Origin: an uncultured Clostridium sp.
GTDB taxonomy: Bacteria > Bacillota > Clostridia > Lachnospirales > Lachnospiraceae
Reading direction: 5' to 3'
Assembly (NCBI GenBank): GCA_947178445.1
Contig: CAMWYJ010000029.1
Location: forward strand, 1-33,769
Length of the DNA: 33,769 nucleotides
The notes below the pieces were generated by a model that saw nothing but the letters and a program-made list of their open reading frames with translations, made no database searches and was not told the DNA's origin. The stretch's first letter is position 1. Every line of letters starts with the position of its first letter. The position numbers were made by a program, and so were the translations under genes. Of the stretch, positions 8,799 to 17,878 are shown one piece after another.

Positions 8799-10820
8799 TT
8801 ATATTCCCTGTTTAATATCAATAATTTCCGGGCCACTGCTGATCCCATATTTTAAGCCATACAAGTATTTGGGTATATCAACGCTTTTTTCTATTGTTTC
8901 CGAAACCAGCATGGCCACATAACCGAATGTGCTTCCCGGAGTCGGAATGATTATTTTTCCCAATGACATCAGATACATGTCAACATAACTGCTCCCGCCC
9001 ATATTGCCGGCCACAAAAAGCACCCTGTCTTTGACTTTATCAATCCCTAATTCTTCCTCATGCTGCTCACACCAATCCAAATCATCTGAGAAAATAAAAT
9101 ACTTTTTGTTTTTATATTTTTCAATAGCCTCCACTATCTGGATCGCTTTCTGGAAATAGTCCATGTCAGCTGACATACCGCAGTATACAAAATCTCCCCT
9201 GCGGATATGGATCATTACCCCATCTGCCTGTGTTATCTCTTTTACATAATCCCTGTTTTTTTCGTTCAGCTCCAGTCTGAACCGCAGACTGTCCCTTACC
9301 CACTTCCTGTTATACAGAAGCCAGTCTTTCACCTTCCCTGTTGCCCAGATTCCAATATAATATGTATTCTGCCCCCTATGCATCAGGAAATTCGTCATGC
9401 TGTTCCGCCCATATGGCCTTTCAAGTATATAGGTATCAACATAATAGCTGTTATTTGCTTCCAAAAATTCTGCCCGTGTCCACCCATCCTTTACAACCTC
9501 TATATCAATTCCATTTTCCATCAACACCTGTCCCAAAGGAAAACTATAGCTATATTTAACAGAGAGCTCCTTCCTGGCTTTCAACAGATACGCCTTCCAT
9601 GTCTCTTCATCAAAATAATCACTCAGCAGATGAATCGGAATATCAAAGACCTCTGCCACCTCTGCCCTTTTAAAGTAATAAAACCCGTTCCTTTTCCTTG
9701 TCTCTGATACCATCATCCGCACTTCTTCCAGGGGCATTGAGGGAAGCGCCCTGGAAATCCTTCTGACATTTTCATCTTCATCATATATATCCAGGTTTAA
9801 AAGCGTGTCATCAAAAATTACTGTCCGCCCTGACTCTTCCTCCAGAAACCTGCCAAATAAATATATCAGCACCTGGTTCGCCAGCCCGCTGACCAATTGT
9901 ACAATATGTACAGGATTTGCATTGGAAGCTGCCTGATATTCTTGTCCCTCCAATTTACCATTTGTAAACTGCAGGACACTCCTGACAATGCTGTCCTCTG
10001 TCAATTCAGTTTGCAGAGCTTTGTTTCTGCATGAAAACATATCCTCCGGCAGTTTTCCTTCCTCCACAAGAAATCCCGCATTTTCTAAAGCCTGTCCCGT
10101 TTTCTTTGCCCCCTGGCCACAGACAGCATAGAAAACCTTATCTGCCATGCGTCCCAGGATGCTTTCTGGTTCACTGCCTTCGCAATCAGTCACCACAATG
10201 ATGTGTCCTATACTGTCATATTTTGACAGTTCCTCTATTAAAGCAGCTGACCCCTCTATCATTTCAGAACCAATAATCAACACTAACTTTTTAACACCAT
10301 AAACAGCGGAAAGCACTTTTTTTAAATCCTCTGCCCTACAATCATCCCTCACTATATACCGATATTCAGACATTACATTTTTATTTAGTTTCTGCTCCCA
10401 TGGCTTTTCTTCATCCTTACTGACATTATTTACAATCTGAAAAAATTTATCCCTGTCCCTGATTGTCCTCTTTAAATATGCCGTTTCATACAGATATTCA
10501 ATTTGTCCAAAAGAGAAGAATGAGAATCCCCCATTTATCCCCTTTAACTGGAACATAATGGAATCAGCCACATTCGACGAAAAACTGCATATAAAAATAA
10601 GTGCACCTGGGTATATATCCTTGATCTGCTCTGCTGACATTATGGAAAGCTCATAAAATTTTTTTCCTGTTTTTTGAGAGTTATTATCCCCTGCTGCCGC
10701 GATTTTGACATTTAACTTCCTCAATAACCGATAGCATATTTTCCCTGCCGTTTTTGTGCCCCATATAATAATTGGATGCTGGCAAGCCTGATTGTACATA
10801 ATCTGCAGTCTATTATCCAT
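8799..10820 (-). CDS. GT11 fucosyltransferase-like protein with N-terminal Rossmann-like domain
   Basis: 673 residues from the ATG at 10820 (AGGGG just upstream); the frame is open to a GTG at 10844. The C-terminal half, from about 305, resembles family 11 alpha-1,2-fucosyltransferases: VSGLANQVLIYLFG near its start, HIRRGD at 538-543, then IFSDDLDWC and a PGSTFGY segment. Family 11 enzymes use GDP-fucose. Residues 16-104 are the Rossmann-like module (PIIIWGTKTAGKICYR, AAGDNN). Between them, about 150-300, is another alpha/beta stretch (KKLVLIIGSE, HIIVVTDCEG) that I cannot assign. At more than twice the usual size for GT11, this is an unusual three-part architecture. Confidence 0.8.
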   Translation of the reverse strand: MDNRLQIMYNQACQHPIIIWGTKTAGKICYRLLRKLNVKIAAAGDNNSQKTGKKFYELSIMSAEQIKDIYPGALIFICSFSSNVADSIMFQLKGINGGFSFFSFGQIEYLYETAYLKRTIRDRDKFFQIVNNVSKDEEKPWEQKLNKNVMSEYRYIVRDDCRAEDLKKVLSAVYGVKKLVLIIGSEMIEGSAALIEELSKYDSIGHIIVVTDCEGSEPESILGRMADKVFYAVCGQGAKKTGQALENAGFLVEEGKLPEDMFSCRNKALQTELTEDSIVRSVLQFTNGKLEGQEYQAASNANPVHIVQLVSGLANQVLIYLFGRFLEEESGRTVIFDDTLLNLDIYDEDENVRRISRALPSMPLEEVRMMVSETRKRNGFYYFKRAEVAEVFDIPIHLLSDYFDEETWKAYLLKARKELSVKYSYSFPLGQVLMENGIDIEVVKDGWTRAEFLEANNSYYVDTYILERPYGRNSMTNFLMHRGQNTYYIGIWATGKVKDWLLYNRKWVRDSLRFRLELNEKNRDYVKEITQADGVMIHIRRGDFVYCGMSADMDYFQKAIQIVEAIEKYKNKKYFIFSDDLDWCEQHEEELGIDKVKDRVLFVAGNMGGSSYVDMYLMSLGKIIIPTPGSTFGYVAMLVSETIEKSVDIPKYLYGLKYGISSGPEIIDIKQGI

Positions 10821-10913
10821 TATTCCCCTGCCCCATATAACCACTATTTCTCGTAAGATAGCACTGAAAACCAGTTTTCCGCCCGTATTCCAAAAAGCGG
10901 GCTTCGCATGACC

Positions 10914-11402
10914 TTATATCTCATACAAAATGTCCTCAAGTGAAACAATGGGGCAGCTTACCTTTTCCCGTAGCTTCTCCTCTATTTCATCAAAAAAAGT
11001 AATCGCCGTTACAACAATGGCATCCACTTCATCAAAAGGCTCCTCCATCCCAATAATATCTACCTCTGTATAGATTGTGCCCGCATTTTTGTCTATGCCA
11101 TAAGCCACATGGATGTCTGTGTTTTTCAACTCATCAATCAGCGTTTCCCCGGCATAACTCATTCCATAGACTGCAATATTCTTAAAACCTTCTTTCTCAA
11201 AATACGCAGAAAGATTTTTGCCCTCCTGCTTCACCTTCACCCACTGATTCATCATAAGGAACAGCGCCAGATGCTTCTCTGACATCTGGCTTTTTTTACT
11301 TAATTCCTTTCCCATCTTTTGGTTCATACTGGCTCCCCCGGCTGCTGCCCCGACTGCTGCCCCGGCCAATGCTGACAATACTGAAATAACTCCCTTTTTC
11401 AT
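10914..11402 (-). CDS. Stand-alone Rossmann-like module with hydrophobic N-terminus
   Basis: 162 residues. Residues 4-25 are a Gly/Ala-rich hydrophobic stretch (VISVLSALAGAAVGAAAGG) after MKK, so a membrane anchor or glycine-zipper helix is likely; no clear signal peptidase site is seen. Residues 73-162 are the same Rossmann-like module fused to neighbouring enzymes (FKNIAVYGMSYAGETL, YGIDKN, VVTAITFF, ISLEDIL-like end), and the linker before it (MMNQWVKVKQEGKNLSAYF) resembles those of the proteins at 1111-2235 and 5233-6750. There is no catalytic partner domain. GGGAGG lies nine bases before the ATG. It could be a membrane tether, a regulator or a subunit of a complex formed through these modules; this is inference. 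Confidence 0.75.
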   Translation of the reverse strand: MKKGVISVLSALAGAAVGAAAGGASMNQKMGKELSKKSQMSEKHLALFLMMNQWVKVKQEGKNLSAYFEKEGFKNIAVYGMSYAGETLIDELKNTDIHVAYGIDKNAGTIYTEVDIIGMEEPFDEVDAIVVTAITFFDEIEEKLREKVSCPIVSLEDILYEI

Positions 11403-11425
11403 TTACAAAGTCCTCCCTATTACTT

Positions 11426-12691
11426 TCACAGGCTATACTTCTTTTTTTGACTCCTTTTGCAAATATCTTGATAAATTTCTAATAGTTGGGTCATATTATT
11501 TTTTCGGCTGTATAATTTTTCCGCTGTTATTTTTCCATTATCCGACATCATTACTGCTAATTTATTATTTCCGAATACCGCACAAACACTCCTTGCCAAT
11601 CCCGTGTAATCACACGATTTAAAAAGCACCGCATCCCTTCCGTTATGTGCAATACTGGATACTCCTCCGACATTGGAGGCCACGACCGGCAGCCCTACAA
11701 GCATGGCCTCACCCACTGAATTGGGTGAATTTTCACAATTCGACGGCATAACCATGACATGGGCCTTATGCAACATACGATACATATCTTTCTCATTAAG
11801 AAAACCCACAAACTTAACTGCTTTATCAAGCTTTTCTCTCTTAATAATTTTTCTTATATATTTTCCATAAGCCGTTTCTTTCAAGAATGTATCATTTCCC
11901 GCCACATATACTTTTGTGTCAGGAAATCTTTTCCTGATATCCGGCAATGCATAAAGCAATGTATGTAATCCCTTTATTTCATAACTTCCCTGACTCACAA
12001 AAACAGAATGCCGCTCTACATTATGTATGTTCCATTGGCCCTCATAAAATATGCTCCTCAATGTTTCTGAGCAATAATAATACTTACACGAGGGATTTAT
12101 TCTTTTTACACACGCCTTGTCCCATTCAGTTCTGCCAATAACATATTTAACTTTACGCAGTGCTTCTTTTTCATTAAGCCCACGTCTGTAAAATTGATAT
12201 TTTTTCCTTAATGAACTGTCCCATCCACATCTGCCAATTTTTACAGCCAGTGCATCTTTTAATGAAATTCCATCTAAATAATGTTTTGCACATTCTGATA
12301 CCAGGCCCTGAATGGATACCACTATGCTCTGGGAATCTGAAACCGCATTTATACATTCAATTGTATGATGCATCTCCGTACCAAATATGTGGACGATATC
12401 TGGATTTATTTGACGGATTATTTTTTCTAAATTCTCCTCATTCCGCTTATCTGTAATATATGGAGAACCATGCTTTGAGTAATTATAATATCCCCAGAAC
12501 GAGATATTATTAATCGTGGCCCGCATTGTATATTGCGTCCTCATCTGCGGAAAAACATAATAAAATTCAATCCCCTCCTGCCTGCGCAATTCATCGGAAA
12601 TCCCCACAAGCCAATTCTCATTACCGTATTTCATACCAACAGATCTGTACATTTCCGGCAAAGGAGTGTTGCACAGCCACATTATTTTCAT
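11426..12691 (-). CDS. Family 4 glycosyltransferase
   Basis: 421 residues from the ATG at 12691 (an in-frame ATG lies two codons upstream). It is a GT-B retaining transferase: an N-terminal segment with MKIMWLCNTPLPEM, a C-terminal Rossmann domain opening with VFVSQGSYEIKGLHTLL, VKFVGFLNEKDMYRMLHKA, and the EX7E nucleotide-sugar motif with glutamates at 320 and 328, followed by AMLVGLPVVASNVGG. It acts in the cytoplasm on a lipid-linked or protein-linked acceptor; donor unknown. TGAGG lies seven bases before the start. Unlike most neighbours it has no added Rossmann-like module. Confidence 0.9.
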   Translation of the reverse strand: MKIMWLCNTPLPEMYRSVGMKYGNENWLVGISDELRRQEGIEFYYVFPQMRTQYTMRATINNISFWGYYNYSKHGSPYITDKRNEENLEKIIRQINPDIVHIFGTEMHHTIECINAVSDSQSIVVSIQGLVSECAKHYLDGISLKDALAVKIGRCGWDSSLRKKYQFYRRGLNEKEALRKVKYVIGRTEWDKACVKRINPSCKYYYCSETLRSIFYEGQWNIHNVERHSVFVSQGSYEIKGLHTLLYALPDIRKRFPDTKVYVAGNDTFLKETAYGKYIRKIIKREKLDKAVKFVGFLNEKDMYRMLHKAHVMVMPSNCENSPNSVGEAMLVGLPVVASNVGGVSSIAHNGRDAVLFKSCDYTGLARSVCAVFGNNKLAVMMSDNGKITAEKLYSRKNNMTQLLEIYQDICKRSQKKKYSL

Positions 12692-12704
12692 ATACATACC
12701 TCAC

Positions 12705-12821
12705 TCAATGCATGACCAAAAACAACCATAACGTCATTTCATTGCGATATTCCCTATGCCATTTTACAACGCAGGCTTCCATTCCATCTTTTCTATCAAG
12801 AGCGGCCTCTTCTGTCATCAT
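12705..12821 (-). CDS. Small protein of 38 residues, unknown
   Basis: The frame starts with ATG at 12821, overlapping the stop of the deacetylase gene as ATGA, and ends at TGA 12705-12707, just before the GT4 gene. The product begins MMTEEAALDRKDG and ends NEMTLWLFLVMH. The hydrophobic end resembles the segment just before the Rossmann-like module in the stand-alone protein at 10914-11402 (HLALFLMMNQW), so this may be the truncated start of another such protein. It is otherwise unrecognised. Support comes from the coupling overlap and from filling the gap; length alone is weak evidence. Confidence 0.4.
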   Translation of the reverse strand: MMTEEAALDRKDGMEACVVKWHREYRNEMTLWLFLVMH

Positions 12822-14161
12822 CCATATAATCCCCATATTCTATTCATTTTCTTTTCAATATCTTCCCCTTCATAAACCATATGGCGGGGGATATTATACA
12901 TTTTGTCCTCCACATTAACGTTCCCGTTCCTGACCAGCATTGTCTTCTTTATTCCGCATTCAGATAGTATTTGATCTGCCGCATCACATCGGTCGCCTGC
13001 TGCCCCAAAAGGATACGCAAACACATCAACTTTTTTGCCAATTTTCCTTTCTAAAATCCCTAAAGAACCCTCTATTTCCGAACGCAGTAACTCCTTTGAA
13101 TGAATATCTCCCATAGATAAATGCGACTTGGTATGACCGCCGATCGTTACATATGGTGATTCTGCCATTCTTACTAACTCTTGTGTATTCACACACCTAA
13201 GTTCGCAGGTGCCTGGTTGTTCCAGTCCCAGCTTTGTCCGAAGTTCCCTCATGCTGTTTCTTCGTTCAACCGGGTTCATATCTTTCATACGGTTTCTAAT
13301 AGTAAGACATGCATTCTCTCTGCCACTTGAATCTGTAACCTTGTATGGAATACCGTCCAGCTCAAATTCGCCAGTATATTTATCAATAATAAATATTTTT
13401 TCCAGCTCATCCCACCAATACATTTCATCCATATCTATCAGATCGGTACTTACGAACACTGTTGCAGGCACATGATATTTTTCCAGAATTGGCAGCGCGA
13501 ATCGGTAATTATCCACATAACCATCATCGAAGGTGATAACAACATATTTCTCGCCGGCTTCAACTATATTGCTCCACTCTTCTTCCAACTTCAAAACTTT
13601 ATAGTTCTCACTGATATACTTAATATGCTTTTCAAACGTCTGAGGAGAAACATTCAGTTTCCAAAAATTATAATTTGAATCTATTATCCTATGGTACATC
13701 AGTACGGCGATATTCTTTTGCGGAACAATACAATCAAATAGAGTCCTGCTGTCAATTACATCCAATTCCTTTTGAGTAAGCGTTATATAATGATACTGCT
13801 TTCTATTTTCAAGTTGTTTAACTATTTCTACACTATGCTTCTCTGATACAGCAACTATTATCAAATCTTCTTCCGCAGATTCACCATCAAGAGTCCTCTG
13901 GGCATCATATTCTTCTAAAGTAATAACTTCTCCCCCTAAAACGACCCTTTGTCCATCCGACTTACTCACAATAAATTTTTCAATATGCCCTATGTTCTGT
14001 TCCTGCAGAAATGCATAAAGCATTCTTCCATACATTCCCGCACCATAAAGATATATCCTATGGTGAGCGCATGCACGTCTTAATTTTGTAATAATACTAA
14101 TCATAATTATCTGCTCATTTTGACTTGTGCTTAATCTTGCCATAAAGCCAGTCGCTTTCAT
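12818..14161 (-). CDS. Polysaccharide deacetylase (CE4) with N-terminal Rossmann-like domain
   Basis: 447 residues if the ATG at 14161 is used; TTG 14176 and a later ATG are alternatives and none has a strong ribosome binding site. Residues ~36-140 are the Rossmann-like module (IYLYGAGMYGRMLY). From ~150 on is a NodB-type CE4 domain: AVLMYHRI, TFDDGY (210-215) supplying the catalytic and metal-binding aspartates, HTKSH (343-347) with the metal-binding histidines, and FAYPFGAAGD. CE4 enzymes remove acetyl groups from N-acetyl sugars. Most act outside the cell, but no signal peptide is visible here, so this one may act on cytoplasmic intermediates. Its stop overlaps the following small frame. 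Confidence 0.85.
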   Translation of the reverse strand: MKATGFMARLSTSQNEQIIMISIITKLRRACAHHRIYLYGAGMYGRMLYAFLQEQNIGHIEKFIVSKSDGQRVVLGGEVITLEEYDAQRTLDGESAEEDLIIVAVSEKHSVEIVKQLENRKQYHYITLTQKELDVIDSRTLFDCIVPQKNIAVLMYHRIIDSNYNFWKLNVSPQTFEKHIKYISENYKVLKLEEEWSNIVEAGEKYVVITFDDGYVDNYRFALPILEKYHVPATVFVSTDLIDMDEMYWWDELEKIFIIDKYTGEFELDGIPYKVTDSSGRENACLTIRNRMKDMNPVERRNSMRELRTKLGLEQPGTCELRCVNTQELVRMAESPYVTIGGHTKSHLSMGDIHSKELLRSEIEGSLGILERKIGKKVDVFAYPFGAAGDRCDAADQILSECGIKKTMLVRNGNVNVEDKMYNIPRHMVYEGEDIEKKMNRIWGLYG

Positions 14162-14205
14162 ATAGACTATTTCCAAATCATTTTTCGTTTACAGTTCTGA
14201 CATAT

Positions 14206-15399
14206 TTATAGCATTGACAACGACATACTCTTAGAATATGGCTGCCATAAAATTAATTTTCTATCTATACCCATTTGAGATAGATAATCTATAATTTCCC
14301 TGGCCAGATTGCCCTTTTGCACCGCCACAATAACGCAGTCAAATTCTAATGCACTAATTAAAGCCGGATCGCTTATGTCCATATAAGGAGAATGGATATT
14401 CCTGTAATTGCGATCCATCCAACCAACTATTTCAATGCTTTCATAATTGGTTAACTGCTCATATATGTTTTGCCCAACAATCCCTGCCCCATATAGAACG
14501 ATTCTTCTATCCAATAATAAATCTATGAACTCACATACATATTTTTCCTTAACCTGAAATTCCTTTGATGAAAGCAAACTAAAATCACCAAATATCCTTC
14601 GAGCAAAAAATATCTCGCATTTGTCTGATAATACAGAATAGATTTTATACTTCCTTAGAGTTCGTTCTATTTCTTCATATAATGAAACTTTGTCCGACAG
14701 CGCCGTCAAAAACTTTCTCGGATGATTAAGCGATTTCTCTCTTATTACATAATGGTAATAGGCATCCGGAATAAGCATCATGCTTCGGCATTTCATTATT
14801 AAGTGGCAAAGACAAATCAAGTCTTCTCCATACTGCTGAGAATCAGGAAGCTCCATAAAGCAGTCATATATCACGTCTGTTTTATAAATGCATCCATACA
14901 AATTGCAATCCATAATTTCTTTCTCAGCATCCCATCCAAATACATAATCCCGTAATAATTCTATACGTAAATCTGGATTTAAATCCCCCTCTTTATACAA
15001 ATGAACCTGTTTGATAAATTTCTGGTTCCTGCCATTTATCATATAATTAGAGTGAACAAAATCCACATCATTCTCATTTATAAGCTCATATAACTTTTCA
15101 ACATAATCTCTTTCAGCATAATCGTCCCCATCCACAAAAACAATGTACTTGCCTTTCGCATGTACTAAGCCGGTTTTTCTTGCGCCTACCGAGCCTTTGT
15201 TTTCCTGATATACATAAATGATTCTGGAATCCTGACTGGCAAATTGTCTGCATATTTCTCCGGATCCGTCTGTGGAACCGTCATCTACAACAATAATCTC
15301 AATATTGGTATAGTTTTGCTGTATAATGCTCTCTACGCACTTTCCTATGTAATCTTTAATGTTATATACAGGAATCAGTATGCTGACAAGATCACTCAT
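14206..15399 (-). CDS. Family 2 glycosyltransferase with C-terminal Rossmann-like domain
   Basis: 397 residues. The GT2 domain has VSILIPVYN at the N-terminus, VDDGSTD at 38-44 and VDGDDY with the DGDD metal site at 90-93. Residues ~298-397 are the Rossmann-like module (RIVLYGAGIVGQNIY, WMDRNY, VIVAVQKGN, ILW). The ATG at 15399 is preferred because GGATGGAG precedes it at nine bases; an ATG at 15414 is the alternative, and the frame runs open into the upstream gene. It is closely similar in plan to the gene at 3945-5141, so one may have arisen by duplication of the other. Donor and acceptor are unknown. Confidence 0.85.
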   Translation of the reverse strand: MSDLVSILIPVYNIKDYIGKCVESIIQQNYTNIEIIVVDDGSTDGSGEICRQFASQDSRIIYVYQENKGSVGARKTGLVHAKGKYIVFVDGDDYAERDYVEKLYELINENDVDFVHSNYMINGRNQKFIKQVHLYKEGDLNPDLRIELLRDYVFGWDAEKEIMDCNLYGCIYKTDVIYDCFMELPDSQQYGEDLICLCHLIMKCRSMMLIPDAYYHYVIREKSLNHPRKFLTALSDKVSLYEEIERTLRKYKIYSVLSDKCEIFFARRIFGDFSLLSSKEFQVKEKYVCEFIDLLLDRRIVLYGAGIVGQNIYEQLTNYESIEIVGWMDRNYRNIHSPYMDISDPALISALEFDCVIVAVQKGNLAREIIDYLSQMGIDRKLILWQPYSKSMSLSML

Positions 15400-15427
15400 T
15401 TTCTTTATCTCCATCCTACTCATATCT

Positions 15428-16681
15428 CTAATATTCTTCTGTAAACAGAAAATTGGGATTTTCCTTATGCACCCCATACCTGTTGGGAAGCAGCATAAAA
15501 TCCTCCCCATACATTTTTGTAAGGATTACTTCTGCCTTTGCAGGTGCTTCAAAATACACATTTTCAAATAACATAGAATGCGTCTCGTAAATATCATCAA
15601 ATCGGTAAAACTGCTTATCAAACCATCTTCCCGGAGATGCTACATACGCTGTACCCACTGCACTATCTACCGCCCTTCCAAGTAAATCTCCTTTATCCGG
15701 TTTCTTTGAAAACAAAGGATTCTTTTTCTGGAACTCTAAAATCAAATCATAAAAATCTCCATCCTGATTCCAAAACTCCCTATATTCATCAATCTTTTGC
15801 CTATATGTCCTCAAATCTGCATCCGCCGGAAAAACATCAAGCGGAACAATATCCACGATCCTGTTTCTGTTAAGCGTGTCAAATCCCTCAAATTCCCCAT
15901 TTTCCGTAACAGCCAATGTGATTTCTCCATATTCCAGATAAACAGTATACGGCTTCTTCCCTGAAACACCTGCTTTACGCCACTTATTCTTAACAGGTTC
16001 ACGATCAGCCAATATATATACCTCATAATTTTTCAGCAAATATTCACACAACATATTATACTCATATCTCGGAATGCAAAAATCAAGGTCATAATCCCAG
16101 GGGATAAATCCCTTATGCCGCACAGCTCCAAGCAGTGTTCCCGCCTCCATAACGGGAACGATGCCAAGCGCATTTTTATACTCCTCAAAAGCCTGGACTG
16201 TATAGGATAAAATGCGCAGCTGCTTTTCACGAAGTTTTCCCACTGCGGGGGTAAGCGCATCGGGTGTCACATGACGCAGCAGCCACTTATTCTGCGCTAA
16301 ACGAATGTCTTTTACGCTCTCTTGTTCACATCTATATTCTTTTCTATTCCTGTCCAAAAACTGACTTGCACTTCCCCAACGTCTTTTAACATCTGAAAAT
16401 ACACTGTACTGGCATATCCCCCTCTTTTCTAATTCATATGCTACCTGATGTATAACCCAGCACCGCTTTATCGTGATAACAATTTCACATTTGTTCCGCA
16501 ATTCGCTATCGTTATCATAATGTGTCATAAAATCTTCAAACGACATCACGCTCTTTCCATATGCGCCATTTTTTTGAACCTCAGCACTATTGTCAATAAA
16601 ACAGACGACATTATCCTTTCCAAACCAGCTTAATGCCTCCTGGCCGCCTTGCCCCGCTCCATATAATATTACCTTTCGCAT
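15428..16681 (-). CDS. LicD-family phosphotransferase with N-terminal Rossmann-like domain
   Basis: 417 residues. The protein begins directly with the Rossmann-like module (RKVILYGAGQGGQEAL, CFIDNS; about 1-107). The rest is a LicD domain (PF04991) with the signature GTLLGAVRHKG followed by FIPWDYDLDF at about 181-201, where the aspartates bind metal. LicD proteins transfer phosphocholine, phosphoethanolamine or related groups from CDP donors onto cell-surface sugars. The start at 16681 has GGGAGG six bases upstream and replaces a longer open frame to 16738. No choline-activation genes are recognised in this operon, so the group transferred is not known; the nucleotidyltransferase-kinase fusion at 29628-31118 in the opposing operon is a possible but unproven link. 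Confidence 0.85.
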   Translation of the reverse strand: MRKVILYGAGQGGQEALSWFGKDNVVCFIDNSAEVQKNGAYGKSVMSFEDFMTHYDNDSELRNKCEIVITIKRCWVIHQVAYELEKRGICQYSVFSDVKRRWGSASQFLDRNRKEYRCEQESVKDIRLAQNKWLLRHVTPDALTPAVGKLREKQLRILSYTVQAFEEYKNALGIVPVMEAGTLLGAVRHKGFIPWDYDLDFCIPRYEYNMLCEYLLKNYEVYILADREPVKNKWRKAGVSGKKPYTVYLEYGEITLAVTENGEFEGFDTLNRNRIVDIVPLDVFPADADLRTYRQKIDEYREFWNQDGDFYDLILEFQKKNPLFSKKPDKGDLLGRAVDSAVGTAYVASPGRWFDKQFYRFDDIYETHSMLFENVYFEAPAKAEVILTKMYGEDFMLLPNRYGVHKENPNFLFTEEY

Positions 16682-16747
16682 ATATGTCCTCCCTTGTCTG
16701 AAAGCAGCATCTAATCTATATATATTTTCAAAATCCATATGCTTCTT

Positions 16748-17878
16748 TTAATCACTTCCAATATAATCAATATAGTTCTTTAAATTGTATAATTGATTTG
16801 TTTCTTTTATAATTTTATCGAACTTGATCGCATCTCGATAGGCTGCCAGGTGCAAGCGCTGTAGTTCCTCGTTTGCTTCTAAATCTGTATAATTTACCGC
16901 CAAAGCATTCAGATCAATATAAATAAGGCTTTCTGTTGCCTGATTTATGCTGCATACTGTATGGTCATTGACCCATACACTACAAGTAAACTGGCCCTCT
17001 ATTATATTATTTAATAGCTCCATTCCGTTATCGATTTCAAACAATATCTCATCATGTTCCTTATCCCTCAAAATCATCTCTTTTCTACCATATGGTAAAC
17101 ATATCCATTTATCCCCTATCCATACTGCATTCACAAACGGGTATATCTGATAAGAATATTTCTCCTCAACACTACTTTCCAGAATCAGTCTTCCATTTAA
17201 ATCATATTCTGCAATATATGATGTACCGACATCATTCCTGTTTCCTTTACAACAAATTACATGATACCGCCCGTTACTCGCCTGTATATTCTCCAGAATC
17301 CACTTTTCTGGCTTATCTCCAAGATACATACAGGAAATTTTGTCATTTGGGTCCAGCGTGACTATTATGTTTGAATTTGATACGGGAATACAGATACATT
17401 CATCCAACACAATTGCCCTTGTCCAAAACCAATATAGAGTAAAGTTTTCTAAATCAGATAATTCCGACTGCACATCAATATATGCAACTGTGCCGTCCTT
17501 CAAATTGTACTTCAATATCTCTGATTTACTTCCAAATGCATAAAGGAACTGCCCCCGCTTTACACAACCCATTAATTCAAGGCTTTTCTTTACTGCTATT
17601 TTCTCGAAGTCAGCAGTATATAAATCATAAACATACATGGTTTCCTGGAAATGCGGAAAAACATACAGTTTATGATCACAATAGAACAAAGTGCGGTACG
17701 AGCATTCTCCCCGAGAATTCGGTATCTTCCATATACATTTTAACTCTTTGGAAAATAGATTGACCTCCATAATAAAACCACTGAGTTCAGCAACATACCA
17801 AATCCTTTCTCCATCTGTTACTTCAACCTTATGACTTAACAAATATTGATTAATCATATAATGACCCTTGCCTTTCAT
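16748..17878 (-). CDS. Uncharacterised protein, probable beta-propeller
   Basis: 376 residues. I do not recognise the family. The sequence is made of short beta-rich units with recurring aromatic-plus-hydrophobic strands (IWYVAELSGFIMEV, LYVFPHFQETMYVYDL, FLYAFGSKSEILKYNL, YIAEYDLNGRLI, WICLPYGRKEM), suggesting a seven-bladed beta-propeller. No signal peptide, so cytoplasmic. The ATG at 17878 overlaps the stop of the upstream gene as ATGA; a later ATG at 17857 is possible. It lies between the LIC12162-type transferase and the LicD gene. A carbohydrate-recognition or scaffold role is a guess. Confidence 0.65.
   Translation of the reverse strand: MKGKGHYMINQYLLSHKVEVTDGERIWYVAELSGFIMEVNLFSKELKCIWKIPNSRGECSYRTLFYCDHKLYVFPHFQETMYVYDLYTADFEKIAVKKSLELMGCVKRGQFLYAFGSKSEILKYNLKDGTVAYIDVQSELSDLENFTLYWFWTRAIVLDECICIPVSNSNIIVTLDPNDKISCMYLGDKPEKWILENIQASNGRYHVICCKGNRNDVGTSYIAEYDLNGRLILESSVEEKYSYQIYPFVNAVWIGDKWICLPYGRKEMILRDKEHDEILFEIDNGMELLNNIIEGQFTCSVWVNDHTVCSINQATESLIYIDLNALAVNYTDLEANEELQRLHLAAYRDAIKFDKIIKETNQLYNLKNYIDYIGSD

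Noticed and set aside
10845-10913. Hairpin between the stand-alone module gene and the GT11 gene
   Set aside because: Short stem (GCCCG/CGGGC) with a long loop and no T run; not a convincing terminator.
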